Source: Photobacterium sp. GJ3
GTDB taxonomy: Bacteria > Pseudomonadota > Gammaproteobacteria > Enterobacterales > Vibrionaceae
Assembly (NCBI RefSeq): GCF_018199995.1
Contig: NZ_CP073579.1
Coordinates: 558,001-622,000 of the forward strand
Reading direction: 5' to 3'
DNA: 64,000 bases
Part shown: one piece after another, positions 51,890-61,355 of the stretch
Position numbering within the stretch: position 1 is the first letter of the stretch
How the letters are laid out: the number at the start of each line of letters is the position of its first letter
Notes under the pieces: model-generated
Seen by the model: only the letters and a program-made list of their open reading frames with translations
What the model was told of the DNA's origin: nothing
Database searches by the model: none
Made by a program: the position numbers and the translations under genes

Positions 51890-51978
51890 CAGTGTGCACG
51901 AAAATGCTGACAGTCAGATTGCAGCAGTTCTACAAAGTGATTGTCTTGTTGAGCTTAGTCCCGATTTATCCGAAGTGT

Positions 51979-52670
51979 TCAGGAATCCACTGAAGCGAGT
52001 GCCCAGCGAAATGCTTCAGAAAAGAGGTGCTTACCGTCTTCGTGGATGACATGCCCGTGTGCGAACAGAATCCGGTCAAACGGCCAGGTCAGAATTTCCT
52101 GCAGAGATTGTCTGAGCCGGGTTTTATCGTGGAAGGTTTTGCGAAAATACAGGGGCATTGCCGGACGAAAATAACAGCCGTTGGCGATCGCCAGCGCTAC
52201 GGTTGCCGGATGATACTGATTTTTCATCCAGGCCATGGTGTCCCCAGAATCAGGGTTTGTGAGTCTGGGTCGCAGAACACAACTTCTTCCGAGACATCGC
52301 AACCGCGTAAGACGGTTTGCAGCAGCTGTCCGCGCCATTGCGGCGGACACTGGCTGCTGAGTGTCTGATCGAAAACGAGATCAGTACGTTTTAATGCCAG
52401 GCCGGGGGATGCATAAAAAGTTGCCTGCGGGTAGGCAAGCCACCATTCAGACAAAAACAGATGGTGGTTCAGGTTTGGGGTCACGATGGCCTGTACACGT
52501 CCAAGCTTTGATAAAGCCAACTGGATTTTTGTGGTGAGCTGAATCGGCGAGTGAATCAGTAATTGATTGTCGTCTAATCGGATCACGGTCATCCGGCTGC
52601 CGACAGGAACGCCAAAACGTTTCCAGGGCATGTCAAAATACCAGATGCGATTTCGATGCCATTCAATCAT
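51979..52670 (-). pseudogene. DUF4336-family (metallo-beta-lactamase-fold) protein, one-base frameshift
   Basis: Two frames share one protein. The first (from about ATG 52670, with AGGA upstream) holds RIWYFDMPWKRFGVPVGSR, LLIHSPIQLTTKIQLALSK and NLNHHLFLSEWWLAYPQA. It stops after LILG. The family sequence resumes in another frame as DTMAWMKNQY, and ends FDRILFAHGHVIHEDGKHLF. The break is a run of four C (plus strand 52242-52245). A fifth would read LILGDTMAWM and give a 230-residue protein. The enzyme type is a presumed hydrolase without a known substrate. Confidence 0.8.
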
Positions 52671-53152
52671 TGCTTTCATCCTAAAAGCCAATCCCTTGTT
52701 TTGGCGGAGTCTATCAGAGTTTTTTTCTGTCAGAAACAGCGACATGTTTTGATGCGACTTTTAAGATAGCGGAGGTTGTGAACATTTCAGCGTGGCATCT
52801 GGCTGAATGAGTATCGAAGGAATTGCAATGCTGTTCTGGTATGCCGTGAACTCACTCATGCCATGTAATTTCCACGACTGTCATCTCAATGAAAATAAAA
52901 TAAATATACAATCAAAATGTATTTTTTTATGTGAGTTAACATATTCAACTGAATACAGTTAAAACAAGGAAATGGTTCTTTTTATCTATTCGTCTGGCAA
53001 GTAGAATCCCATAGGTTTTATTGAGCGTATTTATCAGTAAAAGCTGATGATGGTGTCACAGCGTTTCATCATCATTTCAAAATGAGTCGGGAAAAATTGC
53101 GTTAGACTTGAGTCATGGTGATCGTGACGTTTCGTCATAAAAGGAGATGATG
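52671..53152. other. AT-rich intergenic region before the RND genes
   Basis: These 482 bases, between the DUF4336 gene and the divergent efflux genes, are AT-rich near 52880-53030. I see no supported gene or strong hairpin. No regulator gene accompanies the pump. Confidence 0.5.
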
Positions 53153-54268
53153 ATGAGAGGACTTCGGGCCTTGTCGAGGTGGCTGTCTGCCAGACCCTAT
53201 TTTTATGCTATCGGCATTACGATAGCAATTATTGTGTGGATGCTGTCGGGTCAAAGTAAGACAGAAGATCATACAGCGCAAGTTGCCGGGGCGTCGGGGG
53301 CGGCTGCCACTGAAACTGCAGCTCAGGCGCCAATCCCTAAAGTCAGAATAACCACATTTCAGGCTGAGCAGGTTTACCGCAGTCTGACGCTGTACGGTAA
53401 AACGGAACCCAGCCGTCAGGCCACGGTGAAAGCCGAGGTGACTGGCAGAGTGATTGAAGTGGTCGCGCAGCGGGGAAGCTTTGTTCAAGAAGGTCAAATT
53501 ATTGCATTGCTGGCCAAAGATGACCGTCCGGAACAGCTTCGCCGGGCCAAAGCACAACTGAAACAGCGTCAGATTGAATATGATGGTGTCAAGCAGTTGA
53601 ACGCGAAAGGATTTCAGGGCAGAGCGCGACTGGCTGAAGCAGAAGCGGCTTTGGTTGACGCTCAGGCCAATGTTGCATCACTGACACTGGCACTTGAGAA
53701 AACCACGATTCGTGCCCCGCTCAGCGGTATTTTGAATGATCGTTTGGTTGAAGTCGGGGATTACGCTCAGGTCGGCGACCCGATCGGCACGATTGCTGAT
53801 ATCAATCCGCTGATTGTACGGGCAGATGTTACGGAATCAGACATTCTGAAAATCCGGCTCCATCAGGATGCGAATGCACGTTTAGTGGGCGGTATTCCGG
53901 TTTCAGGCAAAGTGCGCTACATCTCAAAAGTTGCGAATGAAGCGACAAACACATTCCGTATTGAAGTCTCTTTTGACAATCCTGATTTGCAGCTTCTGGC
54001 AGGAACCAGCGCTGAGTTGCAGGTGCCACTGGAAGAAACAGAAGCCATCAAAGTCACCCCTGCGGTACTGGCTTTAGATGATGTGGGTAACCTCGGCGTG
54101 AAAACGGTTGAAGGAGATGCCGTTGTCTTTACCCCAGTGAATGTGGTGAAAAGTGACGGTGATGGCACCTGGCTGGGTGGTTTTTCCGGTCAGGTTGATG
54201 TGATTACTGTCGGCCAGGGGTTTGTCCGGCCCGGCGATCGGGTTGAAGCGATTAAATTGGAGAACTGA
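53153..54268 (+). CDS. RND efflux periplasmic adaptor
   Basis: The roughly 371-residue adaptor starts best at ATG 53153 (six bases after GGAG; two further ATG lie just upstream). An N-terminal membrane anchor (about 17-34) is followed by a lipoyl-like domain (VKAEVTGRVIEVVAQRGSFV), an alpha-hairpin and beta-barrel domains. The HlyD-type segment TTIRAPLSGILNDRLVEVGD is clear. It links the RND pump to an outer-membrane channel, which is not encoded here. It is two bases before the pump gene. Confidence 0.92.
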   Translation: MRGLRALSRWLSARPYFYAIGITIAIIVWMLSGQSKTEDHTAQVAGASGAAATETAAQAPIPKVRITTFQAEQVYRSLTLYGKTEPSRQATVKAEVTGRVIEVVAQRGSFVQEGQIIALLAKDDRPEQLRRAKAQLKQRQIEYDGVKQLNAKGFQGRARLAEAEAALVDAQANVASLTLALEKTTIRAPLSGILNDRLVEVGDYAQVGDPIGTIADINPLIVRADVTESDILKIRLHQDANARLVGGIPVSGKVRYISKVANEATNTFRIEVSFDNPDLQLLAGTSAELQVPLEETEAIKVTPAVLALDDVGNLGVKTVEGDAVVFTPVNVVKSDGDGTWLGGFSGQVDVITVGQGFVRPGDRVEAIKLEN

Positions 54269-54270
54269 GG

Positions 54271-57200
54271 ATGCTTGGGATTATTGATGCTGCTTTGCAT
54301 CGCACCCGCACCGTTGTACTGATTTTGATCTTGCTTCTGGTCAGCGGCTACATGAGTTATGTCAGCATTCCGAAAGAAGCTGAACCTGACATCACCATTC
54401 CTTTTATTTATGTGTCGATTTCTCATAGCGGGATTTCCCCGGAAGATGCCGAACGTTTGTTGCTCAGACCCATGGAGCAGGAACTGAGGGGCATTGATGG
54501 CGTAAAGGAAATGACGTCCACTGCCAGTGAAGGGCACGCTTCAGTTTTGCTCGAATTTGATGCCGGTGCGGATCCCAAAGAATCACTGGCGGATGTTCGG
54601 GAAAAAGTCAGTCTGGCAAAAGCCAAACTGCCCGATGAAACCGATGAACCCACGGTGAATGAAGTCACCATGGCGACAGAGAATCCTGCCATCACGGTGA
54701 TGTTGTCCGGTTCAGCCCCAGAACGTGCACTAATTACCATTGCCCGGGATCTGAAAGACAAGCTTGAAGGCATGCGGGAAGTTCTGGAAGTAGACATTGG
54801 TGGTGACCGGGAAGATATGATTGAAATCCTGGTCGATCCACTGTTGATGGAAAGTTACGATCTGGATCAGGGGGATATCTACAATCTGATTTCCCGGAAT
54901 AACCGCCTGGTGGCCGCCGGTACACTGGACAGCGGGGAAGGCCGATTTCCGATCAAACTGCCTGCGGTGTTCGACAATATTAAAGATGTCATGGAAATGC
55001 CGGTCAAAGTGTCCGGTGATAAAGTGGTGACCTTTGGTGATGTCGCCACGGTGCGGCGCACCTTTCAGGATGCTGAATCCTACGCACGGGTGAACGGGCA
55101 GCCAGCGGTTTCGCTGGAGGTGAAAAAACGTCCGGGTGAAAACATTATTGAAACGGTGGGTCAGGTCAAAGCCTTGATCAGTCAGGAGCAAGAATTCTGG
55201 CCACCGAACATTCATGTCGACTATACCGGCGATCAGTCCAAGCATGTGAAAACCATGTTGAACGATCTCCAGAACAACGTGCTGTCTGCCATTCTGCTGG
55301 TTGTGATTGTGATCATCGCGATTTTGGGCGGGCGAACAGCACTGTTGGTCGGGATTGCCATTCCCGGTTCTTTTTTAACCGGGATACTGGCGCTGTCTGT
55401 GCTGGGTTATACGGTGAATATGGTCGTGCTGTTCGCGCTGATTATGGCGGTCGGGATGCTGGTGGATGGTGCGATTGTGGTCACTGAGTATGCGGATCGG
55501 GAAATGAGCGAAGGCACTCCCCGATATGAAGCTTACAAGAAAGCGTCGAAGCGGATGGCATGGCCCATCATTGCTTCAACGGCAACCACATTGGCTGCTT
55601 TTGGTCCCTTGTTGTTCTGGCCGGGGATCATGGGCGAGTTCATGAAGTTCCTGCCGCTGACTCTGATCATGACACTGGTCGCTTCTTTGCTGATGGCACT
55701 CATCTTTGTTCCCACACTGGGCGGATTGATCGGTCGGCCAAGAAATATCTCGGCTGAAAAACGTCAGCGCTTTATTGAAGCGGAAGAAGGCGACATTGAA
55801 CATCTGCCGGGCGCGACGGGGACTTATGTGCGTGTGCTCAAAGGCGCACTGAAGCGGCCATGGAAAGTGCTGATGGGGGCGCTGGTCTTTTCTGCGGCTG
55901 TGATCGTTTTGTACGGTCAGGCCGGAAATGGCACAGAGTTTTTTCCTGAGGTTGAGCCTGAAGGATTCAATATTGTGGTCCGGTCTCAGGGGGATCTGTC
56001 GATTGAAGAAAAAGATGTGCTGGTGCAGGAAGTTGAACATCAGTTGCTGGGCTTACCCGAGGTGGAAACTTTGTATGCACGAACAGGTGGAGATGACCGT
56101 ATCGGCACCATTCGTGTGAATCTGATCGACTGGCAGGAACGTCGTCCTGCGGAAGAAACCATTGAAGCAATTCGGGAGCGAACCGCCGGATTAGCCGGTG
56201 TTCGGATCGAAGTTAAAAAGGATGAGTCCGGCCCGCCGACCGGTGATAAAGATGTCAATCTGGAAATCAGTTCCCGTTTTCCGGAAGTACTGAAAGACAC
56301 GGTTGGGAAAATCCGCAAAGAGCTGGAGTCGAACCCGGCATTTACCAACATTGACGACACCAGCCCGAAACCTGGGATTGAATGGCAGATCAAAGTCAGA
56401 AGAGACGATGCTGCGCGCTTCGGTGCGGATGCAACTCTGGTCGGGAATAATGTTCAGTTTGTCACAACAGGCTTAACTCTGGGTGAGTACCGTGCTGATG
56501 ATGTGGACGACGAAATGGATATCCGGGTGCGTTTTCCGGAGCAGTATCGTCATATCACTCGTCTCGAAGAGCTGCGACTGAAAACCGCGCAGGGACAGGT
56601 GCCTTTAAGTAATTTCAGCACGCTTCAAGCGGCCAATAAGCTCGACACCATCGAGAAAGTCGATGGTCGTCAGGCCTTGTCAGTGACGGCTGATATGGCA
56701 CCGGGCTACAACCTGAGTATTGTGTTGCCTCAGGTCATGGCACGATTGCCGGAGCTGGGACTGGATCCTCGCGCTCAGATCACCTTACGGGGTGAAAATG
56801 AGGAGCAGGAAAAAGCCTCTGCATTTCTGAGCAAGGCGTTCATGGTTGCAATGGCAGTGATGGCGATTATTCTGGTGACTCAGTTCAATTCGCTTTATCA
56901 GGCGTTCCTGATTTTAACGGCAGTACTGTTCTCAACCGTGGGCGTTTTGTTGGGGCTACTGGTCTTCAATCAGCCGTTTGGGATTGTGATGTCCGGGATC
57001 GGGATCATCTCGCTGGCGGGGATTGTGGTGAACAACAATATTGTCCTGATTGATACTTACAATGTGTTGCGTCATCAGGGCATGGAGCCAATTGAAGCGA
57101 TTCTGAGAACCGGGGCACAACGTTTGCGTCCCGTACTCATGACCACGGTGACGACCATTCTGGGCCTGATGCCAATGGTGATGATGGTGAACGTGGATCT

Positions 57201-57453
57201 GATTCAGCGGAAAGTTGAATTCGGCGCACCGTCCACGCAAATGTGGGCACAGCTGGCGACTGCTGTTGCAGGCGGCCTTGCATTCGCAACGGTTCTGACG
57301 CTGGTGATCACGCCCTGTATGCTGGCCTTGGGGATTCGTCGTCAGTTACGTAAAGATGCGAAAGCCAGACAACGGCAGGCACCGCACCTGATTGATGATG
57401 AAGCAGAACAATTGAATGAACGCGAACAGAAAGCGCTCGAAAGAGTGGGTTAA
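54271..57453 (+). CDS. RND efflux transporter permease
   Basis: The 1060-residue inner-membrane pump exchanges protons for drugs or other compounds. It has twelve membrane segments in two halves, with the N-terminal domain (YVSIPKEAEPDITIPFIYVS), the proton-relay region (ALIMAVGMLVDGAIVVTEYA, about 400) and the second-half equivalent (IGIISLAGIVVNNNIVLIDT). The substrate cannot be inferred. It is the second gene of the pair, without a local regulator or outer-membrane factor. Confidence 0.94.
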   Translation: MLGIIDAALHRTRTVVLILILLLVSGYMSYVSIPKEAEPDITIPFIYVSISHSGISPEDAERLLLRPMEQELRGIDGVKEMTSTASEGHASVLLEFDAGADPKESLADVREKVSLAKAKLPDETDEPTVNEVTMATENPAITVMLSGSAPERALITIARDLKDKLEGMREVLEVDIGGDREDMIEILVDPLLMESYDLDQGDIYNLISRNNRLVAAGTLDSGEGRFPIKLPAVFDNIKDVMEMPVKVSGDKVVTFGDVATVRRTFQDAESYARVNGQPAVSLEVKKRPGENIIETVGQVKALISQEQEFWPPNIHVDYTGDQSKHVKTMLNDLQNNVLSAILLVVIVIIAILGGRTALLVGIAIPGSFLTGILALSVLGYTVNMVVLFALIMAVGMLVDGAIVVTEYADREMSEGTPRYEAYKKASKRMAWPIIASTATTLAAFGPLLFWPGIMGEFMKFLPLTLIMTLVASLLMALIFVPTLGGLIGRPRNISAEKRQRFIEAEEGDIEHLPGATGTYVRVLKGALKRPWKVLMGALVFSAAVIVLYGQAGNGTEFFPEVEPEGFNIVVRSQGDLSIEEKDVLVQEVEHQLLGLPEVETLYARTGGDDRIGTIRVNLIDWQERRPAEETIEAIRERTAGLAGVRIEVKKDESGPPTGDKDVNLEISSRFPEVLKDTVGKIRKELESNPAFTNIDDTSPKPGIEWQIKVRRDDAARFGADATLVGNNVQFVTTGLTLGEYRADDVDDEMDIRVRFPEQYRHITRLEELRLKTAQGQVPLSNFSTLQAANKLDTIEKVDGRQALSVTADMAPGYNLSIVLPQVMARLPELGLDPRAQITLRGENEEQEKASAFLSKAFMVAMAVMAIILVTQFNSLYQAFLILTAVLFSTVGVLLGLLVFNQPFGIVMSGIGIISLAGIVVNNNIVLIDTYNVLRHQGMEPIEAILRTGAQRLRPVLMTTVTTILGLMPMVMMVNVDLIQRKVEFGAPSTQMWAQLATAVAGGLAFATVLTLVITPCMLALGIRRQLRKDAKARQRQAPHLIDDEAEQLNEREQKALERVG

Positions 57454-57479
57454 GTTGGATCAATGATGTGCTCAATGAA

Positions 57480-57506
57480 AAAACGCCACCGACACGGTGG
57501 CGTTTT
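57480..57506. terminator. Bidirectional terminator
   Basis: An 11-base-pair stem (AAAACGCCACC 57480-57490, loop GACAC, GGTGGCGTTTT 57496-57506) separates the pump from the convergent NhaC-type gene. Confidence 0.9.
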
Positions 57507-57528
57507 GTTGGGTGCTTCAAGATCGTGA

Positions 57529-59004
57529 TCAGGCAATCACGACAAAGAAGATAGCGGTCGCGACAATCCCGATCAGTGCATAAGGGATCTGCGTCAGGGC
57601 GTGTTGCATGGCGGTACAGCCGCTGCCTTGTGCAGAAAGCACAGTGGAGTCACTGAAGAAACAGGAGTGGCTGCCTGCAGCAGAAGCAGAAAGCAGGGCG
57701 CCAATCGTAATGGACACCGGGACGCCCAGATGTGCCCCAAGCGGGAAGACGATTGGCATTGCGACGGCAAACAAACCCCAGGACGAAGCCGTTGCGAACA
57801 CCAGTGCTGCCATCACCAGAAAGATGATTGCAGGGAACATCTCCGCAGACAGCCAAGGGGCGACGGTTTCGATAACGTATTGAGTCAGGCCCAGCTGGTC
57901 ATTGACATTTTTCAGCATAAAACCGGCAATCACAGTCGCCAGAGGCAGCATCATGATTTTGATCCCGTCATACACGGCTTCAAACATGGTGTTGACTGGC
58001 ATCAGGCGCTGCAGACCATACAGGAACATGGTAAAGATCATCGCGACGAAAACACCGGCCAGCAGATCGATATCGAAATACCAGCTCGCGGCAACCAGCA
58101 CGATCATGGGCAGTGCGAAGTTCAGGACACCCATGGTGGAATTCGGATGCGGTTTCACATCTTCACCCATGGCGATATCAACGCCGCCCTCAGGCTGAAC
58201 CTGGCCATTTTGTGCGCGTTTTTCAGCGGCTTTCATTGCGCCTAGATCCGGGATTTTGCCCATGGCAACCAGGAAGACCACCAGCAGGGTTACCCAGCCG
58301 TAAGCCATGTACGGGATAGCTTCGATATAGGCGGTGATGCCTTTACCGGACGCGGCAATATCGTTGTCTTCCAGTAAAGAACTGAAGAAGATTGCCCAGG
58401 TTGAAATGGGAAGCAAAATACAGACAGGTGCCGCCGTTGAGTCAACCAGATAGGCCAGTTTCTCGCGGGAGATATTGTAGCTGTCGGTAATCCGCTTCAT
58501 GGACGATGAAATCGCAATCGCATTCAGATAGTCGTCAATGAAGACCAAAATCCCCAGCACGAAAGTTAGCACCATGGACTGGCGCTTACTCTTCACCTTC
58601 GTGACCAGCGCTTCACTGAAGCTCAGAATACTGCCGCCTTTTTCCAGGATGGTAATCATCCCGCCCATCAGACCACAAACCAGAATCAGCCAGGCGATGG
58701 TTTCATCCATCATGACCGTCATGGACATATCGACGACATTTCCGACGATCGCTTGCGGATCAATCATGATCAATCCGGCAAGTGCGCCGCTGAACAGCGC
58801 CTCCACCGTTCGGTGTGTCAGCAGTGCTACGGCCAGCACAAAAAGTGTCGGTAACAAACTGAACCAGCCGTATGAGGTTCCGGCTTCATGGGTATTGCCG
58901 ATCAAGGCAAAGGTGCCGATGATGCCTGCAATCGCCAGAATCGCCGACAGACTCTTCATATTTGGCTTTTGCGGTGCATCTAATAAAGGTGTTTTCACTG
59001 TCAT
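57529..59004 (-). CDS. NhaC-family transporter of the puu locus
   Basis: The 491-residue membrane protein has about eleven to twelve hydrophobic segments and the Na+/H+ antiporter NhaC-family pattern. It includes GLMGGMITILEKGGSILSFS, VFIDDYLNAIAISSSMKRIT, and SASAAGSHSCFFSDSTVLSA. It lies 26 bases after puuA, behind AAAGGA, so the two form an operon. In this place E. coli has the PuuP importer; this protein may instead move an amine or amino acid, or balance Na+/H+. The substrate is inferred only from context. Confidence 0.88.
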   Translation of the reverse strand: MTVKTPLLDAPQKPNMKSLSAILAIAGIIGTFALIGNTHEAGTSYGWFSLLPTLFVLAVALLTHRTVEALFSGALAGLIMIDPQAIVGNVVDMSMTVMMDETIAWLILVCGLMGGMITILEKGGSILSFSEALVTKVKSKRQSMVLTFVLGILVFIDDYLNAIAISSSMKRITDSYNISREKLAYLVDSTAAPVCILLPISTWAIFFSSLLEDNDIAASGKGITAYIEAIPYMAYGWVTLLVVFLVAMGKIPDLGAMKAAEKRAQNGQVQPEGGVDIAMGEDVKPHPNSTMGVLNFALPMIVLVAASWYFDIDLLAGVFVAMIFTMFLYGLQRLMPVNTMFEAVYDGIKIMMLPLATVIAGFMLKNVNDQLGLTQYVIETVAPWLSAEMFPAIIFLVMAALVFATASSWGLFAVAMPIVFPLGAHLGVPVSITIGALLSASAAGSHSCFFSDSTVLSAQGSGCTAMQHALTQIPYALIGIVATAIFFVVIA

Positions 59005-59030
59005 ACAAGAATTCCTTTCTTATCTTTCAG

Positions 59031-60377
59031 TTACGCTGAATGAAGCATCCAATCGATTTCCAGCGGGGTGACAGCCTTTTCAAAATCGGCCAGTTCGCGC
59101 TGCTTGCATGCTAGATAAAGCGAGATAAATGTTTGCGGTAGGTACATCGACATGAGCTCGCTTGATGCAAGCTTTATAAGTGCGTCCGGCATGCGTAAAG
59201 GTAACTCTACCGCATTGTCGGCCAGTTGTGGTGGGCATTGCTGTTCAGAAAAATGTTCGCTGGCAAGTACACCCGCTAAAATGACGGACGCAAGGATGTA
59301 CGGATTCACATCCGCGCCGGCTATACGATGTTCGATTCGTCGGTTGTGAGCGTCACTCATGGGAATCCGAAGGGCTACACCACGATGGTTTTCTCCCCAG
59401 TTCGCATGAGTCGGTGTATACATGGAGGCGGAAAAGCGACGATAGGCATTCACGTTCGGGCAGAGTAAAGCCATGGAATCCGGCATCATCGCCAGCATGG
59501 CAGCCAGTGTCTGATAATAAAAAGAGCTGGCTTCACCCTGAGCATCGGTGAAAAGGTTGCTGCCTGCCTGATCAACCACACTCAGGTGCATGTGTTTCCC
59601 GTTCCCTGCCTCATCAGCAAATGGTTTCGCCATGAAAGTCACATCAAAATCATGGGCCTGTGCGACCTGACGAATCAGTCGTTTCGCCAGAATCACCTGA
59701 TCACAGGCGTTCAGGACATCCTGCTGATGATTGAAGTTGATTTCGAACTGACCGGGCGCAGATTCAGATAATGCCCCCGAAGTATTTAAGCCTTGTTTGA
59801 CTGCAGCATCGTTCAAGTCATGAAGGAATTCGGAGTAGTCATCCAGATTCTCGACATTGTAAACATCTGAACGATATTCACGGTCATGATGCACCGGGTT
59901 CAGCGGAGGCTGGATTCCGCCTTCAGTATCACGCTGTTTATCAAGCAGGTAAAACTCTAGCTCAATCGCCATCACGGGATACCAGCCTTTGCTGCGAATC
60001 TGGTTCATCAGATTTTCAAGCATGGTTCTGGGCGACAGCTCGATGGGCTGCTCACTTTTTGCGTCCATCATGGTCAGCATGATTTGAGCGACTTCGGGAT
60101 TAAAGGTGGGGGTTAGTGTCCCCGGAATCGGGTAGCAGATATGATCCGGTTCGCCCAAGGCTTCCCCTAATCCTGCTTCTTCGACCACATTGCCTTCAAT
60201 GCTCAGAGAAATCGTAGAAAGCGGGAGGTAAACCCCTTTTTCTACTTTTTCAATGCTTTCAATCGGAATACGTTTGCCTCTTGGCGTTGCATTGATGTCT
60301 GTAAAAATCAGATCGACAAACTTCGCTTTGGGCCATTTTTGTTTAAAATTTTTAACTTCTGTTTTAAATCCGTTCAT
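59031..60377 (-). CDS. puuA: Gamma-glutamylputrescine synthetase
   Basis: PuuA joins glutamate to putrescine using ATP, the first step of the glutamylated putrescine pathway. The 448-residue glutamine-synthetase-family protein has N-terminal VDLIFTDINATPRGKRIPIE, the metal and ATP site (VMAIELEFYLLDKQ), the nucleotide-binding GNGKHMHLSV and the Arg cluster NRRIEHRIAGADVNPYL. GAGGTG precedes the ATG by eight bases. It is divergent from puuD, with two candidate PuuR operators between. Confidence 0.93.
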   Translation of the reverse strand: MNGFKTEVKNFKQKWPKAKFVDLIFTDINATPRGKRIPIESIEKVEKGVYLPLSTISLSIEGNVVEEAGLGEALGEPDHICYPIPGTLTPTFNPEVAQIMLTMMDAKSEQPIELSPRTMLENLMNQIRSKGWYPVMAIELEFYLLDKQRDTEGGIQPPLNPVHHDREYRSDVYNVENLDDYSEFLHDLNDAAVKQGLNTSGALSESAPGQFEINFNHQQDVLNACDQVILAKRLIRQVAQAHDFDVTFMAKPFADEAGNGKHMHLSVVDQAGSNLFTDAQGEASSFYYQTLAAMLAMMPDSMALLCPNVNAYRRFSASMYTPTHANWGENHRGVALRIPMSDAHNRRIEHRIAGADVNPYILASVILAGVLASEHFSEQQCPPQLADNAVELPLRMPDALIKLASSELMSMYLPQTFISLYLACKQRELADFEKAVTPLEIDWMLHSA

Positions 60378-60458
60378 TCACGAAACACCTCGTGTGGATA
60401 CATCCTGTAACTTATATTTAACAGTTAAACGATAAATGGCAATAATTGTGCGCAAAAT

Positions 60459-60474
60459 GTTCGAAATATCGAAC
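60459..60474. promoter_or_regulatory. Candidate PuuR operator 1
   Basis: The inverted repeat GTTCGAAATATCGAAC lies in the puuA-puuD intergenic region, nearer puuA. It shares the pattern GTTC-R-A-N4-TCGAAC with operator 2. From memory, the E. coli PuuR site AAAATATAATGAACA has a similar AT-rich core and GAAC end. Confidence 0.65.
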
Positions 60475-60543
60475 GTTGATCAAATTTTAGTAACAATAAT
60501 GTAAATTGTGTGTTGATTTTCCTTCGTACTCTAAGCTAGGTTT

Positions 60544-60559
60544 GTTCAATAAATCGAAC
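60544..60559. promoter_or_regulatory. Candidate PuuR operator 2
   Basis: GTTCAATAAATCGAAC lies 85 bases from operator 1 and just upstream of the puuD ribosome site. Both face a divergent promoter pair, as expected for repression of both operon halves. The right part resembles the remembered PuuR site. Confidence 0.65.
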
Positions 60560-60581
60560 ACGTACTGCAGGAGATATGCGA

Positions 60582-61355
60582 ATGAATGCAACACAGACTG
60601 GTCCCGTGATTGGCGTTGTATGTTGTCAGAAATCACTGGATGGGTATGCCATTCAAAGTGTGAATGAGTTCTATCTCAATGCAGTCAAACAGTTTGGTGC
60701 AAACCCTGTATTGCTGCCGGGCGGTTCAACAGAAGCTGAACTGAAGCAGTTACTGAGCCTGGTGGATGGCGTGCTGCTGACGGGCAGCCATTCTAATGTT
60801 GCACCGCATCGCTATGGCGCAACGCACGAAGAAGCGAAGAAAGATGAAGGACGCGATGCACTGTCTTTTGCGCTGATTGATTTCTGTATCCGGCTAGAAG
60901 TACCCATTCTGGGGATCTGCCGTGGTTTTCAGGAAATGAATGTGGCGCTTGGCGGAAGCCTGCATCCGAAAGTTCATGAAGTCGAAGGCTTTCAGGATCA
61001 CCGCGAAAGCCCGCTGAATGATATGGCATTGAAGTATGCGCCGGCCCATTCGGTAAATATTTCGGACAACGGCACCTTTGCACAGTGGTTGGCACCGCTG
61101 GATAACATTCAGGTGAATTCATTGCACGGACAGGGCGTGAATCAACTTGCGCCCAGTCTGACGATTGAAGCGGTTGCCCCCGATGGATTGGTTGAAGCCT
61201 TTAGTTTACAGGCCCACCCATTCTTTATCGGTGTGCAGTGGCACCCAGAATGGCAAGCCGATAAGAACCATTTTTCACGGATTTTGTTTGATCAGTTTAT
61301 GATATCGGCTTCTGACCGAAGGAGCCTTAAAGATGGAAACAGAGTTAATTGGTAA
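60582..61355 (+). CDS. puuD: Gamma-glutamyl-GABA hydrolase
   Basis: PuuD releases GABA and glutamate in the last step of the pathway. The 257 residues from ATG 60582 (eight bases after GGAG; another in-frame ATG at 60576 is too close) carry the class I amidotransferase nucleophile Cys113 in PILGICRGFQEMN and the His/Glu pair in IGVQWHPEWQ. puuR overlaps its 3' end by 23 bases. Confidence 0.93.
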   Translation: MNATQTGPVIGVVCCQKSLDGYAIQSVNEFYLNAVKQFGANPVLLPGGSTEAELKQLLSLVDGVLLTGSHSNVAPHRYGATHEEAKKDEGRDALSFALIDFCIRLEVPILGICRGFQEMNVALGGSLHPKVHEVEGFQDHRESPLNDMALKYAPAHSVNISDNGTFAQWLAPLDNIQVNSLHGQGVNQLAPSLTIEAVAPDGLVEAFSLQAHPFFIGVQWHPEWQADKNHFSRILFDQFMISASDRRSLKDGNRVNW

